A DNA stretch of 64,000 bases. Source: Calothrix sp. PCC 6303. GTDB taxonomy: Bacteria > Cyanobacteriota > Cyanobacteriia > Cyanobacteriales > Nostocaceae. The position numbers and the translations under genes are program-made. The notes under the pieces were generated by a model. The model was not told where the DNA came from and made no database searches. It was given only the letters and a program-made list of their open reading frames with translations. Where the stretch lies: contig NC_019751.1 in assembly GCF_000317435.1 (NCBI RefSeq), forward strand, positions 5,456,001 through 5,520,000, in the 5' to 3' direction. The number at the start of each line of letters is the position of its first letter. Positions within the stretch are counted from its first letter, which is position 1. Shown here in pieces: positions 18,773 to 26,647 of this stretch.

Positions 18773-18962
18773 GGAGCAAGGGGAGTAAGTCCTTCCCATT
18801 TGCGCGGAGCAAAGCGTGGGTACGTTCGCGTAGCCTCTCGTATAGAGAGCTACGCCCACTTTGATAAGCTCAGTGCATCCCTTCTAGGGTGCTCTAAAAG
18901 AGTGCAGAGTCTGAGATCCGTCTCAGTCTTTCCCCCTGCTCCCTGCTCCCTGCTACCCTGCT
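18700..18962. repeat. Polypurine/polypyrimidine repeat with internal palindrome
   Basis: The 3' end of the flippase gene and the following spacer contain GGGAGCAGG-type polypurine repeats (18716-18785) and, near the end, the complementary CCTGCTCCCTGCTCCCTGC (18931-18950), forming a long imperfect inverted repeat. Between them lies CGTAGCCTCTC-GTATA-GAGAGCTACG, a hairpin with one bulge at 18828-18855. The repeat also reaches the stop codon of the minus-strand serine hydrolase. Confidence 0.7.
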
Positions 18963-19912
18963 TCTTTTGACACGTCAAAATGCCTAACTGCTGTAGTAAT
19001 TTGTTGGGAAATAAATGGCAGAATTTGACGATTTTTGGCGTTTTCTTTGCCTTCGGTAAATACTGCTAGGAGGTAGGGACGTAAATCTGGGATTTCGATG
19101 TAAGCGACATCGTGACGAACTTGGTTTGTCCAACCAGCTTTTGACCAAATTTGAGAAGTTTGGGGGATACCAGCACCGAGAAAACCCGTAATTTGATCTT
19201 CTTCCACATCTTGGGGTAGTGCTTGCGGGTTGAGAGTCCGTTTTAACGTCTTCATCATGGTTTGCGATCGCATACTGGATACAGCTACCCCACCGATGAT
19301 ACTATGTAACAATCTGGCGGCGGCGTTGGTGGTTAACATGTTGCGATTCTCGAACATTTTCCCATAAAATGACATTTCCCGACCGTAAGGTCCATCCCCC
19401 CAAGTTTTTTGACAAACGTTGATCTGCGCTAATTCTTTCCAACCCAAAGATTGATAGTAACGGTTGACAATATTTCTTTGGTATTTCCAAGTTTCAAATG
19501 GTGCTGGGGATAGTTCTGGTCCCGATGTTGTGCCGCTGAGAATATCCACTACCAAACTTGTAGCATCATTACTAGAGTCAAAAATCATATCACGAATGGC
19601 TCGGTCTAATTCTGGAAAAGGTTGAGTCATTCCCTTTTCTACCCATTCGTGGATTGCCACTAAGTAAAATAATTTAACTACGCTAGCTGGATAAACGCGC
19701 TCATCTCCGCGATAATTAAAACCACGAACTGGGTGATTCCAAAAAGCATCCGGAGTTAATGCCCCACCAGTGTTTACTAATACTGGAGGATCATAGACAA
19801 TCCATGTGAGGGCAATTTGGTTACTTTTCAAAGTCGGGAATTCTGCCCAAGTTGCTTCGAGGACTCGATTTCCCACCTGTTCTAATTGTTCGTTTTGACT
19901 AAAAAAATTCAT
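18953..19912 (-). CDS. Class A beta-lactamase-related serine hydrolase
   Basis: A 319-residue protein of the penicillin-recognising serine hydrolase fold. The three family motifs are visible: SVVK as SxxK (S77-K80), SSN as SxN (113-115) and KAG (about 258-260) in place of KTG. I see no clear signal peptide, which is odd for a peptidoglycan enzyme and may mean a cytosolic or unconventional location, or a different start. The conserved motifs suggest it is active on a D-alanyl peptide or a beta-lactam ring, but the substrate is not known. Its start lies only 19 bases from that of the divergent NlpC/P60 gene. Confidence 0.8.
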   Translation of the reverse strand: MNFFSQNEQLEQVGNRVLEATWAEFPTLKSNQIALTWIVYDPPVLVNTGGALTPDAFWNHPVRGFNYRGDERVYPASVVKLFYLVAIHEWVEKGMTQPFPELDRAIRDMIFDSSNDATSLVVDILSGTTSGPELSPAPFETWKYQRNIVNRYYQSLGWKELAQINVCQKTWGDGPYGREMSFYGKMFENRNMLTTNAAARLLHSIIGGVAVSSMRSQTMMKTLKRTLNPQALPQDVEEDQITGFLGAGIPQTSQIWSKAGWTNQVRHDVAYIEIPDLRPYLLAVFTEGKENAKNRQILPFISQQITTAVRHFDVSKEAG

Positions 19913-19931
19913 ACTCGGCTATCTGTCTCGA

Positions 19932-20639
19932 ATGATGTCTTCTAATATCCCATCTCAAATTCAAAATCTCACATCAGGTGAGTATGAATGTTTGGCTAAT
20001 TTGAATATTTACGATTCCCCTGAATGTAACCGACTCGCAACTCAGGCTGCTATGGGGAGACACCTCACAGTAACATCTAATGATGCTGATACAGCTGTTG
20101 AGGTATGTTTATGTGAGGATAATTATTCTGGTTGGGTATCACATCAGGATTTTAGTTTACTGAAATTAACTTTACATCCCTACCGAGGGACTTTATCGCC
20201 GAAGTTAACAGATACGGTGAGTCAGGCTCAACGGGAACGCGCGATCGCATTCACCCATGATGCCATGAAACAAGCCAATTATTACCTTTGGGGTGGAACT
20301 GTTGCACCTAATTATGATTGTTCGGGATTAATTCAAGCTGCTTTTGTTTCGGTAGGTATCTGGTTGCCAAGGGATGCTTATCAGCAGGAAGATTTTACTG
20401 AGTCAATTTCTATTTCCCAGTTGAATCCTGGTGATTTGGTGTTTTTTGGGACTCCCCAAAAGGCGACTCATGTGGGACTCTATTTAGGGGATGATCGTTA
20501 TATTCATAGTTCTGGCAAGGAAATGGGACGTAACGGCATTGGAATTGATGTACTTTCGGAACATGGGGATGCCGTTAGTCGGTCATACTATCAGATATTG
20601 CGTGGTGCTGGCAGAATTATTAAGGGGTTGGAGGTTTAA
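19932..20639 (+). CDS. SH3b-NlpC/P60 endopeptidase, gamma-D-glutamyl-diamino acid type
   Basis: A 235-residue cysteine peptidase with an N-terminal bacterial SH3 domain (about 1-80) and a C-terminal NlpC/P60 domain. The catalytic triad can be placed: C130 in NYDCSGL, H180 in ATHVGLYLG and H192 in YIHSSG. The size and two-domain order are the same as in the structurally studied cyanobacterial enzymes from Anabaena and Nostoc, which cut between D-Glu and the diamino acid of peptidoglycan stem peptides, probably for cell-wall recycling. No signal peptide is seen, consistent with a cytosolic recycling role. Three bases separate it from the downstream GT2 gene, so the two are likely co-transcribed. 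Confidence 0.92.
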   Translation: MMSSNIPSQIQNLTSGEYECLANLNIYDSPECNRLATQAAMGRHLTVTSNDADTAVEVCLCEDNYSGWVSHQDFSLLKLTLHPYRGTLSPKLTDTVSQAQRERAIAFTHDAMKQANYYLWGGTVAPNYDCSGLIQAAFVSVGIWLPRDAYQQEDFTESISISQLNPGDLVFFGTPQKATHVGLYLGDDRYIHSSGKEMGRNGIGIDVLSEHGDAVSRSYYQILRGAGRIIKGLEV

Positions 20640-20642
20640 GGT

Positions 20643-21656
20643 ATGGGGAGTGGGTTAATTTCCGAACGAATTGAAGGCATGGATAATATCATATCGCTGC
20701 CGATTCCCGATGTTTCGGTGGTGGTGCCAATTAAGGATGAAGTGGAAAGTCTACCACATTTGCTAGATGCGATCGCATCTACTCTTCAAGGCTGTAATTT
20801 GAGTTATGAAATTATTTGTGTGGATGATGGTTCTGTTGATGGTTCACCACAACTACTCAAAGAAAAGGCAGAAAATAGAAGCGATTTAAAGTCTGTTATT
20901 TTACGTCGCAATTACGGGCAAACGGCGGCAATGGCGGCTGGATTCAACCACGCTACAGGCAAAGTAATTGTTACTTTAGATGCAGACTTGCAAAACGACC
21001 CCGCAGATATACCGATGCTACTGTCAAAGCTAGATGAAGGTTACGATATGGTGAGTGGTTGGCGGCAAAAACGCCAAGATAAGGCACTAACTAGGCTTTT
21101 ACCTTCCAAAATCGCCAATTGGCTAATTCGTCGCATCACCGGAGTCCGGATCCACGATTATGGCTGTTCCCTCAAAGCTTATCGAGCGGAATTAGTGGCA
21201 GATATGAACTTGTATGGTGAGTTGCATCGTTTTTTACCAGCTTTGGCATACATCGAAGGTGCCAGAATCGCCGAAATGCCTGTCCGTCATCATGCGCGAA
21301 AATTTGGTCAAAGTAAATACGGGTTATCGCGGACTTTTAGAGTCATGATGGATCTACTCACTATTGCCTTTATGAAAACCTTTCTCACCCGTCCGATGCA
21401 TGTTTTTGGCTTGTTAGGTTTAAGTTCGATTTTTTCTGGTGGGGCAATTGGTTTATATTTAACATTCGTCAAATTAGTATTTCATGAAGATATCGGCGAT
21501 CGCCCTTTGCTAATTTTAGCTGTTTTATTGTTAGTTACTGGAGTCCAATTATTTTGTTTTGGACTTTTGGCAGAAGTATTGATGCGGACATACCACGAAT
21601 CCCAAGGAAAACCTATCTACCGTGTGAGAGAAGTCATTACGAAAAATATTAATTAA
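20643..21656 (+). CDS. Polyprenyl-phosphate glycosyltransferase, GT2 (DPM1/GtrB/ArnC-like)
   Basis: A 337-residue GT2 enzyme with two C-terminal membrane segments (about 250-275 and 285-312). The catalytic domain has VSVVVPIKDEVESLPHLL, ICVDDGSVDGS, TLDADLQNDP as the DxD motif, and the acceptor helix RRITGVRIHDYGCSLKAYRAEL. Members transfer a sugar from a nucleotide donor to polyprenyl phosphate so that it can be used on the periplasmic side. The ATG at 20643 is supported by a GGAGG eight bases upstream. Together with the flippase and ligase genes it fits surface-glycan modification. Confidence 0.9.
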   Translation: MGSGLISERIEGMDNIISLPIPDVSVVVPIKDEVESLPHLLDAIASTLQGCNLSYEIICVDDGSVDGSPQLLKEKAENRSDLKSVILRRNYGQTAAMAAGFNHATGKVIVTLDADLQNDPADIPMLLSKLDEGYDMVSGWRQKRQDKALTRLLPSKIANWLIRRITGVRIHDYGCSLKAYRAELVADMNLYGELHRFLPALAYIEGARIAEMPVRHHARKFGQSKYGLSRTFRVMMDLLTIAFMKTFLTRPMHVFGLLGLSSIFSGGAIGLYLTFVKLVFHEDIGDRPLLILAVLLLVTGVQLFCFGLLAEVLMRTYHESQGKPIYRVREVITKNIN

Positions 21657-21697
21657 TGTAACAATAAAGGATACAGTAAAAATTAGGCGCATCTACC

Positions 21698-22927
21698 GTG
21701 AGTGCTTTCAATGATATCGACCCAAGATTACGACAAAACCTGCTGACATTATTTACAGCAGGTTTATTTTTCTGGTCAAGTATGGCATCACTACTACCAA
21801 CATTACCACTATATGTTGAAGATATTGGAGCCAGTAAACAGCAAATTGGCGTAGTGATGGGTAGTTTTGCCATTGGGTTGTTGCTATGTCGTCCTCAACT
21901 AGGGCAGTTGGCAGATAAACGTAGTCGCAAACTAGTATTAATTATTGGGGCATTGGTGGCGGCAATTGCCCCACTGGGCTATGCAGTGGTAAAATCGATT
22001 CCATTGTTGATGGCATTAAGGGCATTTCACGGTATCAGTCTCGCCGCTTTTACCACAGGCTACAGCACCCTAGTCACAGATTTAGCACCAAGTGAAAAAC
22101 GTGGTGAGATCGTTGGCTACATGAGTCTAGTAAACCCTATTGGGATGGCAATTGGTCCAGCTTTAGGTGGCTATTTGCAATCAGAATATGGTTATCTACC
22201 TCTGTTTCTGTTTTCCACAATATCAGCATTACTATGTTTAACTTGTGTTTATCAGGTTTTTTGTCCGGTTGTGGCAAAAAAAACCTATGCAACAGGTGAA
22301 GATATTAGCCTCTGGAAAATTTTACTCAGTCCCAGGATTCGCATTCCCACTTTAGTGATGTTTCTAGTGGGTTTGGCATTTGGGACATTAAGTACATTTG
22401 TACCTTTGTTTATCAAGTCCATCAAAATTGACTTGAATGCAGGACTATTTTATAGTACCGCAGCAATTACTAGTTTTAGCTCCAGATTAGTGATGGGGAG
22501 AATTAGCGATCGCATTGGGCGGGGATTGTTTGTCACAATTGGAATTGTCTGCTACAGCATCTCCATGTTCTTACTGTGGCAAGCTGACAGCAAAGCTTCG
22601 TTTCTCTTAGCTGCTTTAATTGAAGGTGTCGGTGGCGGGTTAATGATACCATCAATTGTGACAATGATGGCAGATCGTTCTCAACCCCAGGAAAGAGGGC
22701 GAGTTTTTGCATTGTGTGTGGGTGGATTTGACGTGGGAATTGCCATTGCTGGACCAATTTTGGGTTCAGTTGCGGAAAAACTTGGTTACAGAGACATGTT
22801 TGGTTTTGCTTCTTTCCTAACATTTGTCGCTATTTTCATCTTTATGACTCAATCAAGTAAGAGTATCCGCACTTCCTTCAATTTTGCCCTTGGTAGAGGT
22901 AAAGATGTCTATGCAATTACAGAGTAG
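21698..22927 (+). CDS. Major facilitator superfamily transporter
   Basis: A 409-residue protein with about 12 hydrophobic segments and the MFS cytoplasmic-loop motif GQLADKRSRKLV (between segments 2 and 3), repeated in the second half as GRISDRIGRGL. The start is a GTG at 21698. It belongs to the drug/solute efflux type of MFS. It is 41 bases downstream of the GT2 gene and may be co-transcribed. The transported compound cannot be inferred from the sequence. Confidence 0.88.
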   Translation: MSAFNDIDPRLRQNLLTLFTAGLFFWSSMASLLPTLPLYVEDIGASKQQIGVVMGSFAIGLLLCRPQLGQLADKRSRKLVLIIGALVAAIAPLGYAVVKSIPLLMALRAFHGISLAAFTTGYSTLVTDLAPSEKRGEIVGYMSLVNPIGMAIGPALGGYLQSEYGYLPLFLFSTISALLCLTCVYQVFCPVVAKKTYATGEDISLWKILLSPRIRIPTLVMFLVGLAFGTLSTFVPLFIKSIKIDLNAGLFYSTAAITSFSSRLVMGRISDRIGRGLFVTIGIVCYSISMFLLWQADSKASFLLAALIEGVGGGLMIPSIVTMMADRSQPQERGRVFALCVGGFDVGIAIAGPILGSVAEKLGYRDMFGFASFLTFVAIFIFMTQSSKSIRTSFNFALGRGKDVYAITE

Positions 22928-22968
22928 CCACTAAAAATAAAATACTTTTTTCCTTCTTGGTTACAACG

Positions 22969-23005
22969 AAAAAAGAGTTAAGAGATAAACTCTCAACTCT
23001 TTTTT
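22969..23005. terminator. Bidirectional Rho-independent terminator
   Basis: A perfect 11-bp stem, AAAAAAGAGTT (22969-22979) with AACTCTTTTTT (22995-23005), has an inner GAG/CTC pair and gives a T-run on either strand. It lies between the MFS gene on the plus strand and the tRNA gene on the minus strand and can serve both. Confidence 0.85.
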
Positions 23006-23019
23006 CAAACCTACATCAA

Positions 23020-23093
23020 CGGGCGAGGAGGGATTCGAACCCCCGACACCGTGGTCCGTAGCCACGTGCTCTAGTCCACTGAGCTACACACCC
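23020..23093 (-). tRNA. tRNA-Arg (anticodon ACG)
   Basis: The 74-base minus-strand sequence starts GGGTGTG and folds as a cloverleaf: the D arm begins TAGCTCAGTGG, the anticodon loop is CTACGGA within a CGTGG/CCACG stem, and the T arm is GGGGG-TTCGAAT-CCCTC. The anticodon ACG (read as ICG) decodes CGU, CGC and CGA. The acceptor stem GGGTGTG with CTCGCCC has one G-T pair and one T-T mismatch, and the CCA end is not encoded. Confidence 0.95.
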
Positions 23094-23130
23094 TCAACAG
23101 AAATAAATACTATCACAGGTCTACCTAAGA

Positions 23131-23637
23131 ATGCAAGATAATTTTTCGCAAAGTTCTCAAAGCCTTACCCATCTCGATATTCAAGGGCAAGCACAGATGG
23201 TGGATGTCTCTCAAAAAGCAACATCAATTAGAACCGCTGTGGCTGTCGCTAATGTCAGAATGTCCCAGGAAACCTTTACCACCATTGAAGCGGGAAATGC
23301 CCCCAAGGGTGATGTTTTGGGGACAGCGAGAATTGCCGGAATCATGGCAGCTAAACAAACTGCAAATCTGATTCCCCTGTGTCACCCTTTACCATTGCAG
23401 AAGGTAGAAGTTCAAATCATTCCCCAACCAGAATTACCAGGTTATCAAATTGAGGCTACTGTGAAAATCAAAGCGGAAACCGGGGTGGAAATGGAGGCTT
23501 TGACAGCGGTATCTGTTGCGGCTCTAACGCTGTATGATATGGCGAAAGCCTTGGAAAAATCGATTCAAATCGAGTCAATTCACTTAGTGAGTAAAACTGG
23601 TGGAAAATCTGGAGATTATTTACTGGGGAAATCGTAA
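23131..23637 (+). CDS. moaC: Cyclic pyranopterin monophosphate synthase
   Basis: A 168-residue enzyme that makes cyclic pyranopterin monophosphate, the second step of molybdenum cofactor biosynthesis. Diagnostic stretches are [44 protein letters not shown] and [22 protein letters not shown], the last two holding active-site residues of the family. Length is normal. It is the only moa gene in the window, so it is not part of a visible Moco cluster. It would serve nitrate reductase and other Mo enzymes. Confidence 0.97.
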   Translation: MQDNFSQSSQSLTHLDIQGQAQMVDVSQKATSIRTAVAVANVRMSQETFTTIEAGNAPKGDVLGTARIAGIMAAKQTANLIPLCHPLPLQKVEVQIIPQPELPGYQIEATVKIKAETGVEMEALTAVSVAALTLYDMAKALEKSIQIESIHLVSKTGGKSGDYLLGKS

Positions 23638-23681
23638 AATAAGGATTATTACTCTGTATACACATTAGTTATTAATTTATT

Positions 23682-23936
23682 ATGCCTCCACGTTGGTCAC
23701 GCATACCTACCCGCGAAGATCCTGAATACCGTAAACTTGATGATCGGATGACTTTTGCTGTACATGTAGCCGGATTTGCTGCCGTCAACTCTGGCATGTG
23801 GTTTTTCCACATATTTCTCAAAACCGATTGGCAATGGCTACCTTGGGTAACTTTAAGCTGGTTGGGGATATTGGTATCACACTTAATTTACATTAGCGCG
23901 ATCGCTGATTACTCAGAAACCCCTAAATCCACCTAA
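23682..23936 (+). CDS. Small two-helix membrane protein (2TM-domain-like)
   Basis: An 84-residue protein with a charged N-terminus (ATRE-type residues up to about 25) and two hydrophobic helices (about 27-47 and 55-75), joined by a short loop containing WQWLPW. The spacing and the His/Trp residues (FAVHVAGFAAVNSG; SHLIYI) resemble the 2TM domain. The function is unknown. It starts 44 bases after moaC in the same direction and may share its transcript. Confidence 0.65.
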   Translation: MPPRWSRIPTREDPEYRKLDDRMTFAVHVAGFAAVNSGMWFFHIFLKTDWQWLPWVTLSWLGILVSHLIYISAIADYSETPKST

Positions 23937-24046
23937 AGTCAGATCAAGTAAAGCGAAAACATTGTAACTTACGGCAGTGATTGGGGATGCGATCGCACGA
24001 TAGAATTAGATAGTCTAGAGTTTACCCACTTAATTGAGGTTAATTC

Positions 24047-24358
24047 ATGGCTGCGACCAATACTACCGAAACAATCGAAGCTTTAGCAGCAGAAATTGGT
24101 GACAATATCTACATCGATATTGCTAAATGGCATCTCTACCTGAGAGATGCTAAAATCCATACCTCTGTTGCCCAACAACTTTATCCTCTGATTGCATCCA
24201 ACAAAACTATCAATGAGGATGATGTCACCAAGATAATTAAGTCAGTGACAGTTAAAATCGGTGGGGGAAGAAACGAAATTTCACTCATCGATTTACTACC
24301 TCTACAATGCCAAGTCAGTATTGTGGATATATTAGAAAAGTTTCAAAGAGATATGTAG
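24047..24358 (+). CDS. DUF3181 family protein
   Basis: A 103-residue cytosolic protein matching the cyanobacterial DUF3181 family as I know it: a helical N-terminus (TIEALAAEIGDNIYIDIAKWHLYLRDA) and the tail LIDLLPLQCQVSIVDILEKF. There is no signal peptide or membrane segment. The biochemical role is not known. It follows the 2TM-type protein by 110 bases, with an HIP1 site in the spacer. Confidence 0.75.
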   Translation: MAATNTTETIEALAAEIGDNIYIDIAKWHLYLRDAKIHTSVAQQLYPLIASNKTINEDDVTKIIKSVTVKIGGGRNEISLIDLLPLQCQVSIVDILEKFQRDM

Positions 24359-24980
24359 TATTAAAAAACATATTTGACTCCTGCTTAAGTAATACCTGAA
24401 CTGCCGTAAAACAGTATTTCAGCTATTTCCATAAGTACAATTTCATGCTGCTTATTATTGGGAATAGGGCATTTGAACCCACTCCTAGGAAAGTACCGTT
24501 AATTGATCTAATTAGTTTGTCGTCAAAAATACAGTTTTGTCATTGCAACGAAAGGTAGACGCAAAGCGCCTTGTCCCAGACTACCAATCTCACGATCTCT
24601 ACTAAAACCAGAGTTTTGTCATTGCAACGAAAGGAAGCAATGTCACAATCTCCACTTAAAACCAAAGCGCTGCAAGAACCACCTAAAACCACAGCCAATC
24701 ACATTTCAAAGCTAATTCCAAATTAGCATGAAAAACCCCCCCAGCGTGCAACTGCAAATTTGCACCACATCCCAAGCACTAAGCTGTTGACTTTGTTAAA
24801 AATTGGGCGATTTTTGGTACTTTTGTTCGTGGGTTCAATCCCTCGTTAAAACCCTACCAAAACCAACGTTTCAGCCATCATAACTATCCACGTTTTTTGG
24901 ATGAACGAAATCCCAAAAAAGGCACAGAGTCAACAGCCTACCCAAGCACTTTTTTTTGGAAAATTTTAGAGGAAAATAAA
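24359..24980. repeat. Repeat-rich intergenic region
   Basis: No gene is supported up to the start at 24981. Two similar segments, TTTTGTCATTGCAACGAAAGG at 24533-24553 and 24612-24632 (79 bases apart), form a direct repeat of the TCATTGC...GAAGCAAT class common in Nostocales. Also present are GCTAATT-cca-AATTAGC (24711-24727) and the 12-base palindrome TGCAAATTTGCA (24753-24764). Confidence 0.65.
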
Positions 24981-25199
24981 ATGCTACTACAAGTTAAAGA
25001 AACAGGTCATTTAGTTAAGATATCAGAAGTTGTACAACTAATAGACCCAACCGTTGAAGAGATACATGGCAGAGAACAAGCCGGAGAAGAAGAGCAAGAC
25101 GTAGCAGCTTATCATAAAAAAAATCTAGTTTTCCCTTCTGGGGAAACTCTACCACGTTGTTGGGTAGATGCTAACTATCGGGATACTGAAGTTAACTAA
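24981..25199 (+). CDS. Small conserved cyanobacterial protein, function unknown
   Basis: The frame is open from further upstream, but the ATG at 24981 follows an AGAGGA Shine-Dalgarno sequence at a good distance, giving 72 residues. The protein (MLLQVKETGHLVKISEVVQL...) is acidic in its middle (EEIHGREQAGEEEQD) and has one Cys near the C-terminus in LPRCWVDANYR. No signal or membrane segment is seen. I regard it as a real small protein because the start, codon usage and sequence look normal, but I cannot name a function. Confidence 0.65.
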   Translation: MLLQVKETGHLVKISEVVQLIDPTVEEIHGREQAGEEEQDVAAYHKKNLVFPSGETLPRCWVDANYRDTEVN

Positions 25200-25221
25200 C
25201 AGCTTTTGACTCTAATAGCTA

Positions 25222-25315
25222 GGGTGACGCAAGGATAAGATAAAACAATATTTGCAGATTTAAATCTCAAAATCTAACTCTACCAATATTCATCCTTCCC
25301 ATCCTTGCGTCACCC
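25222..25315. repeat. 15-bp perfect inverted repeat around a 64-base spacer
   Basis: GGGTGACGCAAGGAT (25222-25236) is exactly repeated in inverse orientation at 25301-25315. It lies between a plus-strand gene ending at 25199 and the minus-strand heme oxygenase ending at 25334. It may be a small MITE-like element or a long-range hairpin that ends transcription in both directions. Confidence 0.8.
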
Positions 25316-25333
25316 AATTCTTGTACTATGCTT

Positions 25334-26050
25334 CTACTCAGCAGTTGCCAATTCAGTTGAACCACGAGTGCGACGACGGGTAAGGGTATTGAACAGCATT
25401 TGTCCAATTGCCTTAACCAAATTACCTTCCAACTCTTGGAACATCTTCATATTGACACCAAAAGCATCATTCGCTTCTTCAACTATGCGATCGCATGTTG
25501 CCTCATCTAGGGGCATTTCGTCTAGTGCTGCGCGATAATTTGCTTTGAAAGCCTTCTCATCGCTGATTTCGGGAAACTCATAGAAAGCAGTCCCATCACC
25601 ATCTGACAAATTCATCGCATTTTGGGCAATCCCTTTGAGAATTTGCCCACCCGATAAATCTCCCATATAACGGGTATAGGAATGGGAAATTAATAACTCC
25701 GGTGCGGTAGCAGAAATCTTGCGAATTCTCTCTACATAAGCTGCACCCGCTGGAGAAACCTTGATTTGATCTCGCCAATTAGCACCATAGTAGTATGTTA
25801 AATCTTCTTCCAAAGATTGTTTGCGGTTAAGTTGAGGGAAATTAATTTTGCCAACAATTGGATGGTTTTTGTGTTTATCCATCTCTTCTTCCATTGCTGA
25901 GTACACAAAATAGAAGTTTGCAACCAATTTCCGATATGAAGTTTTCTCGACAACACCTTTTAAAAAGCACTTGACAAAACCCACATTCTCTGCCATTGTG
26001 TGGGCTTTTTTAGTACCAATGCGTAGTTTGGATGCTAAATTGCTGCTCAT
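25334..26050 (-). CDS. ho1: Heme oxygenase (biliverdin-producing)
   Basis: A 238-residue ferredoxin-dependent heme oxygenase that opens heme to biliverdin IX-alpha, the first step towards phycobilins and phytochrome chromophores. I chose the ATG at 26050 (MSSNLASKLRIGTKKAH), which aligns with the known cyanobacterial start; the frame reaches a TTG five codons earlier. The proximal heme ligand is H17 in KKAHTMAEN. The distal helix region YMGDLSGGQILK with its Gly residues is intact. The sequence is very close in pattern to HO1 of Synechocystis. It is transcribed alone, in agreement with a photosynthetic housekeeping role. Confidence 0.97.
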   Translation of the reverse strand: MSSNLASKLRIGTKKAHTMAENVGFVKCFLKGVVEKTSYRKLVANFYFVYSAMEEEMDKHKNHPIVGKINFPQLNRKQSLEEDLTYYYGANWRDQIKVSPAGAAYVERIRKISATAPELLISHSYTRYMGDLSGGQILKGIAQNAMNLSDGDGTAFYEFPEISDEKAFKANYRAALDEMPLDEATCDRIVEEANDAFGVNMKMFQELEGNLVKAIGQMLFNTLTRRRTRGSTELATAE

Positions 26051-26647
26051 ACTAAAATTTCTCAACTTAAAAAGGTTAACTTGCAGGCTAGGGTAGCAAG
26101 ACTATCGAACTAGTAAACACCCTATTCCTCAAAAATACTAAAACGTTACATTAAAACCATTTGATAGGAATTTCGATTAGTTTGATTTAAATTGCAATAA
26201 ATTGTAACTTTTGACACTATTTTGCATCAGACCCTCAACAGCCCAAGGATGAGATCTTTGGACTTGATTTAGGGCTTCCAGTGCAATGTTGATTAAAACA
26301 AGCATTTCTATATGACTCACGCAGGTTTACCACACCCTTCCTGGATGAACATGACGAATACATTACATACATTATATTTATGTATTTTTACGAACACCAT
26401 TGACATCAAACAGGGAAAATAGCCCAAAATTTTCCGCATTTGGAGAAGATTTTACTGAATCTTTACGGTTATTTGGTGAAACTTCTCAGTATTTACGGGC
26501 AATTGGGGTCAATAATAAGTAGTCTAGATATTGAAGTAAATCAAAATAATAATTCTGATTAAAATTATTTTATGTATTTGAAAAGAATTGTTGAATTCAA
26601 GTATAAAGTGTTATTCTCCAGTGTGACTGTGTGGAGTGTTTTAGCTT
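26051..26647. other. Divergent promoter region of heme oxygenase and glmM
   Basis: About 600 AT-rich bases lie between two divergent genes. I see no gene, hairpin terminator or riboswitch. Promoters for both genes should be here, but I cannot assign -35 and -10 boxes with confidence. Confidence 0.4.

Noticed and set aside
18595-18864. Overlapping frames on both strands at the flippase end
   Set aside because: Both arise from the polypurine repeat and the 3' end of the flippase gene.
24520-24660. Possible CRISPR array
   Set aside because: Only two similar units at a 79-base spacing and no cas genes; it is a dispersed direct repeat.
24826-24855. A GGGTTCAATCCC stretch resembling a tRNA T arm
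   Set aside because: No matching D arm, anticodon stem or acceptor stem could be built around it.
25305-25538. 77-codon plus-strand frame opposite heme oxygenase
   Set aside because: It is antisense to the conserved heme oxygenase coding sequence.
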